Source: Mucilaginibacter celer (GTDB lineage: Bacteria > Bacteroidota > Bacteroidia > Sphingobacteriales > Sphingobacteriaceae). From it: DNA of 64,000 nucleotides. Location of the stretch: positions 1-64,000 of the forward strand of contig NZ_CP032869.1 in assembly GCF_003576455.2 (NCBI RefSeq), written 5' to 3'. Numbering within the stretch: position 1 is the stretch's first letter; each line of letters begins with the position of its first letter. A program made the position numbers and the translations under genes. This document shows positions 43,522 to 50,846 of the stretch, piece by piece. The notes under the pieces are model-generated. The model made no database searches. It was not told the origin of the DNA and was given only the letters and a program-made list of their open reading frames with translations.

Positions 43522-45009
43522 CTACGACAGATTGTTTAGCAACTTTATAGCCTCCCCGGCCACCACCTGCCCCGAAATAATAGCCGGAGGCACACCCGGC
43601 CCCGGTACAGTGAGCTGACCTGTATAAAGCAGATTACGTACATGTTTAGCCCGCATGGCAGGTTTAAAAAAGGCGGTTTGCGCAAGTGTGTTAGCCAACC
43701 CGTAGGCATTTCCTTTAAACGAGTGATAATCGGCCTTAAAATCATTAAGCGCATAACTTCGTTTTACCACTATCGCATCACGGATATCCTGCCCGGTTAT
43801 TTTGGCAAACCTGTTCATCATCAAATCAAAATATTTTTCGCGGATGCTTTTATCATCATTCAATCCAGGCGCTACCGGCATCAGAAAAAACAGGTTTTCA
43901 CCGCCTTCGGGCGCTATCGTAGTATCTGTTTTTGAACTGCAGCATACATAAAACAGTGGATTGCTTGGCCATTGCGGCGAGGTATAAATCTCTTTGGCAT
44001 GTTGCTCAAAATCTTCATCAAAAAATAAATTATGGTGTTGTATACCATCAATCTTTCTATTGGTGCCGATATAGAACAACAGGCTGGAGGGCGACATAGT
44101 GCGGCTGTCCCAGTATTTGGCGGTATAGTTTCGGTGTGGTTCATCAAGCAGATGCTGGTCAACATGCTCATAATCGGCACCGGCAATCACTACATCGGCG
44201 GTAAACACACCATTATTGGTTTGGATGCTGCTTACCTGCTCATTATTAACTTTAATTTTGGTTACTTCGGTATCCAATTTAATCTCTACGCCCAATTCGG
44301 TAGCAAGGTTTACCATGGCTTTTACAATTTCGTTCATGCCGCCCATGGGGTACCAGGTACCGAGGGCCAGGTCGGCATAGTTCATCATGCTGTACATGGC
44401 CGGCGTGTTTTGTGAGGTAGCGCCTAAAAACAAAACCGGAAATTCCAGGAGTTTAATCAGCTTAGGATTTTTAAAATACTTACCTACATGCTTGCGCATA
44501 TCGGTAAGCAACTGGATGCTGAAACTTTTTTTAATGAGGTTAAGATCAATAAATTCGGTAATGGAGTGGGATGGGCGGAACACGTATTCGCCCATGCCAA
44601 CCTTGTATTTATATCCGGCCTGGCTTAAAAACTCTTTTAATGCTTTGCTGCTTCCCGGTTCTATCTGCTCAAACAGGTTTTCCAAATCCGTCATATCCGC
44701 GGGCACATCAAGTACCTCATCTTTACCGTAATAAATACGATAGCCCGGATCGAGCCTTTTCAGCTGATAATAATCAGAAGGCTTTTTGCCAAACAGGGCA
44801 AAGAAGTTTTCAAAAACATCGGGCATCCAATACCAGCTTGGTCCCATGTCAAACCTAAAGCCGCCCTGCTCCCAAACCCTGGCCCGGCCGCCGGGCTGAT
44901 CGTTTTTTTCGAGGATGGTAACAGGGTATCCTTCTTTAGCCAAAACACAGGCTGCTGATAACCCCGCGAAGCCCGAACCGATAATAATGATCTGTTTGTT
45001 TTTACTCAT
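43522..45009 (-). CDS. crtI: Phytoene desaturase CrtI
   Basis: This 495-residue FAD enzyme converts phytoene to lycopene. It has the N-terminal dinucleotide fold QIIIIGSGFAGLSAACVLA, LEKNDQPGGRARVWEQGG, substrate-binding FDMGPSWYWMPDVFENFF, and C-terminal LLYTGQLTVPGPGVPPAIIS typical of CrtI. The ATG at 45009 is preferred over an upstream in-frame start at 45036. It is divergent from crtB across a gap of about 100 bp (45010-45108), so a shared regulatory region between the two halves of the pathway is likely. Confidence 0.95.
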   Translation of the reverse strand: MSKNKQIIIIGSGFAGLSAACVLAKEGYPVTILEKNDQPGGRARVWEQGGFRFDMGPSWYWMPDVFENFFALFGKKPSDYYQLKRLDPGYRIYYGKDEVLDVPADMTDLENLFEQIEPGSSKALKEFLSQAGYKYKVGMGEYVFRPSHSITEFIDLNLIKKSFSIQLLTDMRKHVGKYFKNPKLIKLLEFPVLFLGATSQNTPAMYSMMNYADLALGTWYPMGGMNEIVKAMVNLATELGVEIKLDTEVTKIKVNNEQVSSIQTNNGVFTADVVIAGADYEHVDQHLLDEPHRNYTAKYWDSRTMSPSSLLFYIGTNRKIDGIQHHNLFFDEDFEQHAKEIYTSPQWPSNPLFYVCCSSKTDTTIAPEGGENLFFLMPVAPGLNDDKSIREKYFDLMMNRFAKITGQDIRDAIVVKRSYALNDFKADYHSFKGNAYGLANTLAQTAFFKPAMRAKHVRNLLYTGQLTVPGPGVPPAIISGQVVAGEAIKLLNNLS

Positions 45010-45108
45010 GATAAAAGTGAAGCCCAATGTAAGCAAATTGTTTTAGTCGCATTGAAAAACAATCTGGCTTTGAATTTGTACTTTTGAGAAATGACCACGC
45101 CAGTGCCA

Positions 45109-45942
45109 ATGACTAACCTGTACGATGAAGCCTGTTTTGAATGCAGTAAACTGATAACCCAAAAATACAGCACCTCATTCAGCCTCGGTATTAAAACCTT
45201 CGATAAAAGTTTTCGTTACCCCATTTACGCCATTTATGGTTTTGTTCGTTATGCCGATGAAATTGTAGATACTTTTCACAACTACAATCAACAGCAACTG
45301 ATTACCGATTTTGGCCGGGAAACCTTCCGCGCAATTAATGAAGGGATCAGCACCAACCCGGTTATTCATTCCTTTCAGCAGGTGGTTAACCAGTATAAGA
45401 TAGATCCCGACCTGATTCGTGCCTTTTTAGTATCGATGGAGATGGATCTGGATACCAGGGCCTATGATAATGAGGGATATAAAACCTATATTTATGGCTC
45501 GGCAGAGGTGATTGGTTTAATGTGCCTGAGGGTTTTTACATGCGATGATGCCCTATATCAGTCGCTGCTTCCGCAGGCGCGAAGTTTGGGGGCGGCTTTT
45601 CAAAAAATTAACTTCTTAAGAGATATCAAAGCCGATTACCTGGAACGCGGTCGCACCTATTTTCCGGGAGTAAACTTTGTTAACTTTACCGAGCAGGATA
45701 AAAAGGCCATAGAAGCAGAAATAAAGGCCGATTTTGATGATGCTTTTGAAGGCATAAAACGCCTGCCTAAAGGTACGCGCCTTGGTGTTTATATTGCTTA
45801 TATATACTACCTGCAGTTGTTTAAAAAAATTAGATATACCCCGGCTAACGTTATCTTGCAAAAACGCATCCGTGTATCAGATGCGCGCAAAATGAGTTTG
45901 TATGTTAAGGCTGTATTGCAGCAAAAATTAAATGTTATTTAA
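45109..45942 (+). CDS. crtB: Phytoene synthase CrtB
   Basis: This 277-residue enzyme joins two geranylgeranyl diphosphates into phytoene. The two Asp-rich sites are visible: FVRYADEIVDTFHNY near 47-61 and FLRDIKADYLERGRTYFPG near 170. The first ATG in frame is at 45091, but a TACTTTTG box at 45079-45086 would put transcription near that ATG. The ATG at 45109 also gives the short N-terminus (MTNLYDEACFECSKL) seen in related enzymes, so I use it. The stop overlaps the next gene start by one base (TAATG). Confidence 0.93.
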   Translation: MTNLYDEACFECSKLITQKYSTSFSLGIKTFDKSFRYPIYAIYGFVRYADEIVDTFHNYNQQQLITDFGRETFRAINEGISTNPVIHSFQQVVNQYKIDPDLIRAFLVSMEMDLDTRAYDNEGYKTYIYGSAEVIGLMCLRVFTCDDALYQSLLPQARSLGAAFQKINFLRDIKADYLERGRTYFPGVNFVNFTEQDKKAIEAEIKADFDDAFEGIKRLPKGTRLGVYIAYIYYLQLFKKIRYTPANVILQKRIRVSDARKMSLYVKAVLQQKLNVI

Positions 45943-46487
45943 TGTTCAAAAAATTACTGTTCATGGTTGGCCTGACAACGCTAACCCTATGTTATACGCA
46001 GGCAAAAGCCCAACAGCCCGATTTAAAAATATTGCGCAAGCAAATGGTTATTGCGGTTGAGAAAAGTAAAACCACCGACTCATTGTATAAAAGCCTTAAC
46101 AGCCTTAAAGAAAAAAACGGAATTACCAATGGTTTCATAGCTGCTTTGCTGGCCCTTAAGGCTAAACATGCCTGGAATCCATACTCGAAAATAAAGTATA
46201 TCAAAAATTCTGAAAAATTGTTCAGGCAGGCCGTAGCGGCCGACCCGCACAATATCGAGCTTAGATTTATGCGCTTTTCTATCGAACATAGTGCACCCTC
46301 TTTTCTGGGTTTCAATAAAGAACTTACTGCCGATAGTGAAGATATTATAGCGCAGTTGGAAAAAAGGAATTTTGGTACCGCCGATAAGGATATGACCATA
46401 GCAATTATCAAATACCTCATCCATTCCAAACGCTGTACCTCTGCTCAAAATGATGTTTTAAACAAACAATTATCCGAACTTTCGTGA
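45942..46487 (+). CDS. Exported helical protein of unknown function in the carotenoid operon
   Basis: This 181-residue protein has a signal peptide (MFKKLLFMVGLTTLTLCYTQ, cleavage near AKAQ at 23) and a helical mature region with TPR-like spacing (LFRQAVAADPHNIELRFMRF). I recognise no enzyme family, and it has no metal-binding His cluster of the CrtZ/fatty-acid-hydroxylase type. It starts one base before the crtB stop and its own stop overlaps the lycopene cyclase start (GTGA), so it is translated as part of the operon. A periplasmic product is odd in a pathway whose enzymes are cytoplasmic or membrane-bound. Confidence 0.75.
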   Translation: MFKKLLFMVGLTTLTLCYTQAKAQQPDLKILRKQMVIAVEKSKTTDSLYKSLNSLKEKNGITNGFIAALLALKAKHAWNPYSKIKYIKNSEKLFRQAVAADPHNIELRFMRFSIEHSAPSFLGFNKELTADSEDIIAQLEKRNFGTADKDMTIAIIKYLIHSKRCTSAQNDVLNKQLSELS

Positions 46488-47164
46488 AGTACAGTTACCT
46501 GCTTATCAACCTGTGTACCGTGTTTTTCCCGGTAGTACTCTCGTTTGATAAGCGGGTGCAGTTTTATAAAAGCTGGAAATTTATCTGGCCAGGCATGGCC
46601 ATTACGGGATTTTTCTTTTTGTTTTGGGATGTGCTTTTTACGCTGAAAGGTGTATGGTCGTTCAACCCGGCTTATATTATCGGGATTAATTTTTTCGGTC
46701 TTCCGCTCGAGGAGATCCTGTTTTTTTTAACTGTCCCCTTTGCCTGTATTTTTATTTATGCCTGTTTAAACTACTATGTAAAGTGGTTGATGCCTCATAG
46801 GCTTACTGGCATCATTAGCAGTATGATGGTGTTGCTGAGCTTGTTGATGCTGATATTTTTTTACAGCAGGTTGTATACTGCCGTTACGTTTGGCTTGTTG
46901 CTATTACTGGTTTTGCTGCTGCAATATTTGTTTAAAGCCGAATGGCTGAACCGGTTTTATATAGCTTACGCTGTAGCGCTGGTCCCGTTTTATTTGGTAA
47001 ATGGTATGCTCACTTCAATACCTATAGTATTATACAATAACGCCGAAAATATCGGGCACAGGGTTGGCACCATCCCTTTCGAGGATCATTTTTACCTGAT
47101 GACTTTATTGCTCATGAATATTGGTTTTTTTGAATATTTTAGGCGGAAGGAGATAGCCAAATGA
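46484..47164 (+). CDS. crtY: Fused heterodimer-type lycopene cyclase (CrtYcd)
   Basis: This 226-residue membrane protein has six to seven helices. It contains two copies of the cyclase motif: GLPLEEILFFLTVPF near 74 and TIPFEDHFYLMTLLL near 198, corresponding to the CrtYc and CrtYd halves fused into one chain. It should cyclise lycopene ends to beta rings, giving beta-carotene or gamma-carotene. The start is a GTG at 46484 that overlaps the preceding stop. Confidence 0.92.
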   Translation: MKYSYLLINLCTVFFPVVLSFDKRVQFYKSWKFIWPGMAITGFFFLFWDVLFTLKGVWSFNPAYIIGINFFGLPLEEILFFLTVPFACIFIYACLNYYVKWLMPHRLTGIISSMMVLLSLLMLIFFYSRLYTAVTFGLLLLLVLLLQYLFKAEWLNRFYIAYAVALVPFYLVNGMLTSIPIVLYNNAENIGHRVGTIPFEDHFYLMTLLLMNIGFFEYFRRKEIAK

Positions 47165-47406
47165 GCGAATTGCCGGTTTATACCAAATCACAACTGGCCC
47201 TGCGCAATGGGCAGGATAAACCCCAAATTTGGGTGGCTTACAAAGGTGATATTTATGATGTTACCGAAAGCCGCCTGTGGCGCAACGGTAAACACTACGA
47301 ACACTGGGCCGGGCAGGACTTAACAGCCGAACTGGCCGATGCCCCGCATACCGAAACCGTATTTGAACGATTTGAAAAGGTAGGAAAACTAATAAGCCCC
47401 GCGTAA
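47161..47406 (+). CDS. Small cytochrome b5-like heme-binding domain protein
   Basis: This 81-residue protein resembles a cytochrome b5-like domain: YTKSQLALRNGQDKPQIWVA, KGDIYDVTESRLWRNGKHYE, HWAGQDLTAELADAPHTETV. The two His in GKHYEHWAG and APHTE are likely heme ligands. It overlaps the lycopene cyclase stop (ATGA), so it is the last gene of the crt operon. Cytochrome b5-like domains can supply electrons to desaturases or hydroxylases, but the partner is unknown. Confidence 0.8.
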   Translation: MSELPVYTKSQLALRNGQDKPQIWVAYKGDIYDVTESRLWRNGKHYEHWAGQDLTAELADAPHTETVFERFEKVGKLISPA

Positions 47407-47431
47407 ATAAATTACGAGGGGCTTGTCTTTT

Positions 47432-47467
47432 AAAGTCCTCTCCTCCAGAGAGGATTTAGGTGAGGCC
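47432..47467. repeat. Dispersed repeat, AAAGTCCTCTCC...GGATTTAGGTGAGGC, copy 3
   Basis: AAAGTCCTCTCCTCCAGAG followed by AGGATTTAGGTGAGGCC, with a CTCTCC/AGAGAGG partial stem. It lies between the converging cytochrome b5-like and PfkB genes and touches the PfkB stop codon. Related to copies at 7654-7692 and 27982-28020. Confidence 0.7.
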
Positions 47468-48381
47468 TATAACTCAAACTTAGCCAGGCCTACAAACTCC
47501 TGGATGCGGTTTGCAATTTCTTCTTCGCTTAGGTTTCTCAACCTTTCCGAACCAAATTTCTCCACACAGAATGAAGCCAACGCCGAACCGAAAATGATAG
47601 CATTTTTCATATTGTTAAAGTTAACGGTGCCAACTTTAGCCATATAACCAATAAAGCCGCCTGCAAAAGTATCGCCGGCGCCGGTTGGGTCAAACACCTC
47701 GGCAAGGGGCAGGGCAGGGGCACTGAAAATTTTATCTTCGTGGAATAATAAAGCGCCGTGTTCGCCCTTTTTAATGATGAGATATTTAGGGCCCATGGTT
47801 AAGATCTTGCGGGCCGCTTTAACCAGCGAAAATTCGCCTGATAACTGGCGGGCCTCGGCATCGTTAATAGTCAAAACATCTACCAGTTGAATGGTTTTCA
47901 ATAACTCGTCAAGAGCTATATCCATCCAAAAGTTCATGGTATCCATTACAATAAGTTTCGGGCGGTTTTTAAGCCTGGCAATAACGGTTTGCTGTACCTG
48001 CGGCGACAGGTTGCCCAACATCAGGTATTCGCAATCCTGGTAGCTGTCAGGAATGATGGGGTCAAATGCTTCCAGTACATTTAGCTCGGTTACAAGGGTA
48101 TCGCGGCTGTTCATGTCGTTATGGTAACGACCGCTCCAGAAAAATGATTTTTCGCCCTGTTTTATTTGCAGGCCTTCGGTATTAACGTTGTGCTTTTGCA
48201 GATCTTCAATTTCGTGCTGCGGGAAATCGTCGCCAACAACGGCAACAATTTTTATTTTATCGTAAAAATAAGAAGCGCCCAAACTTGCAAAAGTCGCCGA
48301 GCCGCCTACTATTTTATCGGTTTTACCAAAAGGGGTTTCAATGGCATCAAAGGCCACGGTGCCAATAACTAACAAACTCAT
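47467..48381 (-). CDS. PfkB family sugar or nucleoside kinase
   Basis: This 304-residue ribokinase-like protein has a PfkB N-terminal GGSATFASLGASYF and the C-terminal signature DPTGAGDTFAGGFIGYMA, with the catalytic Asp in GAGD. Residues for ATP binding lie just before this (IIKKGEHGALLF). The substrate cannot be read from the sequence. The frame opens at 48411, but the ATG at 48381 (MSLLVIGTVAFD) gives the normal first strand of the fold. It is a single gene converging on the carotenoid operon. Confidence 0.92.
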   Translation of the reverse strand: MSLLVIGTVAFDAIETPFGKTDKIVGGSATFASLGASYFYDKIKIVAVVGDDFPQHEIEDLQKHNVNTEGLQIKQGEKSFFWSGRYHNDMNSRDTLVTELNVLEAFDPIIPDSYQDCEYLMLGNLSPQVQQTVIARLKNRPKLIVMDTMNFWMDIALDELLKTIQLVDVLTINDAEARQLSGEFSLVKAARKILTMGPKYLIIKKGEHGALLFHEDKIFSAPALPLAEVFDPTGAGDTFAGGFIGYMAKVGTVNFNNMKNAIIFGSALASFCVEKFGSERLRNLSEEEIANRIQEFVGLAKFEL

Positions 48382-48644
48382 GTAAAGATATTTATATTTT
48401 TTCCGGCGCAAATATTGCGAAAATTAAGGGATAAATAGGTATCGCTATTCAATTGTACCGCCAATTTTTACCTTACCAAAGCTTATTTTGGGCAGATTTT
48501 TACCAGGCACTAAGTATCATCTACAAATTATAGCCACTTATATCGGTATTAAATGAAATATCGATAGGCTTTAAAACGCAAATAGCACATAATCAGCAGG
48601 TAAAATTGAGCTTTAAAAATATTTGAATTTTTTTTGAATAAAAA

Positions 48645-48675
48645 TTGTGAAATATCGGTGGAAGTTATACTTTTG
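48645..48675 (+). promoter_or_regulatory. Promoter of tRNA-Asn
   Basis: TTG at 48645-48647 and TACTTTTG at 48668-48675 are separated by 20 bases, matching the Bacteroidota -33/-7 consensus (TTG, TAnnTTTG). The tRNA begins 23 bases later. This is the clearest promoter in the window. Confidence 0.75.
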
Positions 48676-48697
48676 CACACTCCAAACCGGATAACAC

Positions 48698-48771
48698 TCC
48701 TGAGTAGCTCAGCCGGTTAGAGCATCTGACTGTTAATCAGAGGGTCGCTGGTTCGAGCCCAGCCTCAGGAG
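48698..48771 (+). tRNA. tRNA-Asn (anticodon GTT)
   Basis: The 74-nt cloverleaf has acceptor arms TCCTGAG and CTCAGGA, D-arm AGCTCAGCCGGTTAGAGC, anticodon stem TCTGA/TCAGA with loop CTGTTAA (anticodon GTT at 48732-48734), and T-arm CTGGTTCGAGCCCAG. The discriminator is G, and CCA is not fully encoded. Confidence 0.97.
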
Positions 48772-48783
48772 CAAAAAATAATG

Positions 48784-48815
48784 AAAAAGCCCACTTCCCC
48801 GAGTTGGGCTTTTTT
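48784..48815 (+). terminator. Terminator after tRNA-Asn
   Basis: AAAAAGCCCA and TGGGCTTTTT arms around a C-rich loop, ending in a T-run, 12 bases past the tRNA. Confidence 0.85.
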
Positions 48816-48933
48816 ATTATGTATGATGTGCTCAATTTCGTCTCCTTTAAATTATCCTTTTTTCTTGATCTTCAGGTAAATAAATATTTTTTAACCTCGA
48901 TATTTATCACTATTATTATCTAAAAGAAATCAC

Positions 48934-49344
48934 ATGCAGAAAAATCTGATTTTAATGTTTGCCTGTGTGATGATGGTACTTTAGACGACTAAAGTTATAG
49001 CTCAGCAAGATAATGTAGCAAAAAAAGGGCGTGATCAAGATGCCGGTATTATACCCGGCCGCAGAGGGTAAAACTTTTGATATGGATTACTACATCAATA
49101 AGCATATCCCCATGGTTAAGGAGTTATTGGCCGCCGATTTAAATCTCACAGCAATTGATAAAGGGATAGCAGGCGGCGCGCCCGGTGCTCCGGCCCGTTT
49201 GTATTAATCTGCTACTTATATTTTGATTGGGTAGCGGCATACCAAAATGCAGTGGAAAATAATGGAATGAAAATTGGGGCGGATGATTCAAAATATGCTA
49301 ATATTCAGTTGGCTATTTAAATAAGCGAGGTGGTTGAAAAGTAG
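48934..49344 (+). pseudogene. EthD family protein with signal peptide, decayed
   Basis: Read across frames, this stretch encodes an exported EthD protein. It begins MQKNLILMFACVMMVL with an in-frame stop, then IAQQDN. A frame shift leads into MPVLYPAAEGKTFDMDYYIN, KHIPMVKELLAADLNLTAID and AGGAPGAPARLY, then a stop. TYILIG follows with another shift, then AAYQNAVENN and YANIQLAI, a stop, and finally ISEVVEK before TAG at 49342. EthD-type proteins are small dimeric alpha/beta-barrel proteins. At least three stops and two shifts make it non-functional. It follows the tRNA terminator. Confidence 0.85.
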
Positions 49345-49419
49345 TATCTGCGTTATAACTGGTTCGAGGTTAGGGAATCACGAAGTAAAGCCATCTAAAA
49401 ATAAAATAGTAATAACATT

Positions 49420-50046
49420 GTGCAAACGGTGAGAATTTTGTCAATTATAACTGTATTATCAGTGCTTTTATCAGCTGATATGTACCGGCCATTCCTACCA
49501 AAAAAAGGCGATACACCTCACGTTTTGGTAATTGGCGTTAATAACGTCCGGCACTTAAAGCAAACAGATCAGGCTGCTTTTATCGAGTCGACATTAAAAC
49601 TGGTAAATAAGGTCAGGGCTAATGGCTGTTCCTGCGGGGTTTTCGAATTGCCGCCTGCAAGCCCTTTCACATGGAATGATACTTTATATAATGCAGCCCT
49701 TGCTCATGCAAATGATATGTTAAAGCAAGGGTATTTTAGCCATACGAGTAAGGATGGCCGCAAAGCAGCCGACCGTATAAGGCAGGCCGGTTATACCCAG
49801 GTAGGTTTTAAAACGTTTACGGTGGGAGAGAACATTGCCGAAGGCCAGGATGGTTTGAAGGAGGTAATTGCCGACTGGTTTAAAAGCGAAGGACATTGTA
49901 AAAACCTGATGAATCCCAAATTTCTGGAATTGGGGTTGGCGCAGGCAGGCGGATATTGGGTAATGGAATTTGGCGGCCGAACAATCTTCTCGAGGACCGA
50001 ACAGGAGCAGATAAAAAATGGCGAGCTTAAGATTGAGGAAAAGTAG
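49420..50046 (+). CDS. Exported CAP (SCP/PR-1) domain protein
   Basis: This 208-residue protein has a hydrophobic N-terminus that acts as a signal peptide (ILSIITVLSVLLSA), then a CAP domain: FTWNDTLYNAALAHANDMLK, GYFSHTSKDGRKAADRIRQA, FTVGENIAEGQDGLKEVIAD, and GHCKNLMNPKFLELGLAQA. The His, Glu and second His of the family cavity are present. The start is a GTG at 49420, needed to include the signal peptide. The function of bacterial CAP proteins is uncertain. It lies downstream of the EthD pseudogene. Confidence 0.92.
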   Translation: MQTVRILSIITVLSVLLSADMYRPFLPKKGDTPHVLVIGVNNVRHLKQTDQAAFIESTLKLVNKVRANGCSCGVFELPPASPFTWNDTLYNAALAHANDMLKQGYFSHTSKDGRKAADRIRQAGYTQVGFKTFTVGENIAEGQDGLKEVIADWFKSEGHCKNLMNPKFLELGLAQAGGYWVMEFGGRTIFSRTEQEQIKNGELKIEEK

Positions 50047-50071
50047 CCGTTGGTTATTTGCCAGTTAAAAA

Positions 50072-50091
50072 GCTGCCCCGTTAGGGGCAGC
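50072..50091 (-). terminator. Terminator of the LuxR/kinase operon
   Basis: GCTGCCCC and GGGGCAGC form a stem with loop GTTA. On the minus strand it is followed by TTTTTAAC, a good rho-independent stop 64 bases past the response-regulator stop codon. It could also serve the converging CAP gene. Confidence 0.8.
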
Positions 50092-50154
50092 CTTATCACA
50101 ATTAAAATCAGGATACCAGTTGTTTAAAAATACAAAGGATGACGGCATCCTTTA

Positions 50155-50790
50155 TTACGCCCTTTTCCTCTTATTAAATTCATTAATCAACTGTACACGG
50201 CTATTGATTTGCAGTTTTCGATAGATGTTTTTAATATGCTGTCTCACAGTGTCGGGCGAAATAAATAACCCGTGTGCTATTTGTTTATAGGTGTCGCCTT
50301 TTATCAGAAGGTTGGATATCTGAATTTCACGATTAGTTAAACTTTCGTGTGTTTCTGCATAAACTGTAGAACGGTTGGCCGAGAAAAAAGACAAAACCTT
50401 TTTTGCTACCGATGCACTCATTGGCACACCGCCCTGGGCCGCCTCTATAATTGATGCTTTTATTTTATTTAACGGGGTGCTTTTTAATAAATATCCGGTT
50501 GCTCCGGCTTGCAAAGCTTTAAACACCCGCTCTTTATCTTCATAAACTGTAAGCATTAAGATATTTATGTCAGGAAATTTTTGTTTAATTAAAAATGCTC
50601 CTTCTAAGCCACACATGGCGGGTAATTCAATATCAAGCAGTAAAACGTGGGGTTGGCTGGTTGTATTTTTTAAAAAATCATTTACCGTGCTAAAGCCGCT
50701 TTCAACATGCAATTCGGGTTGCATTTGTAAATAATTTACAATGCTTTTCAAAATAAAGGTATCATCTTCAATTATTGAAACACGAATCAT
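50155..50790 (-). CDS. NarL/LuxR-family response regulator
   Basis: This 211-residue protein has a receiver domain at about 1-120 with acidic pocket EDD near 8-10, phosphoacceptor Asp 53 in LLLDIELP, and KSTPLNK (Lys for the signalling switch). The C-terminal GerE/LuxR helix-turn-helix is at about 145-205 (ESLTNREIQISNLLIKGDTY, then QIAHGLFISPDTVRQHIKNI). The ATG at 50790 is used; the frame also opens at a TTG one codon earlier. It is the second gene of an operon with the sensor kinase, 56 bp downstream. Confidence 0.94.
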   Translation of the reverse strand: MIRVSIIEDDTFILKSIVNYLQMQPELHVESGFSTVNDFLKNTTSQPHVLLLDIELPAMCGLEGAFLIKQKFPDINILMLTVYEDKERVFKALQAGATGYLLKSTPLNKIKASIIEAAQGGVPMSASVAKKVLSFFSANRSTVYAETHESLTNREIQISNLLIKGDTYKQIAHGLFISPDTVRQHIKNIYRKLQINSRVQLINEFNKRKRA

Positions 50791-50846
50791 CAATCAAAGG
50801 TTGTTAAAAATAAAAACAGTGTGTATAGCATATTTGGGGTATTTAT

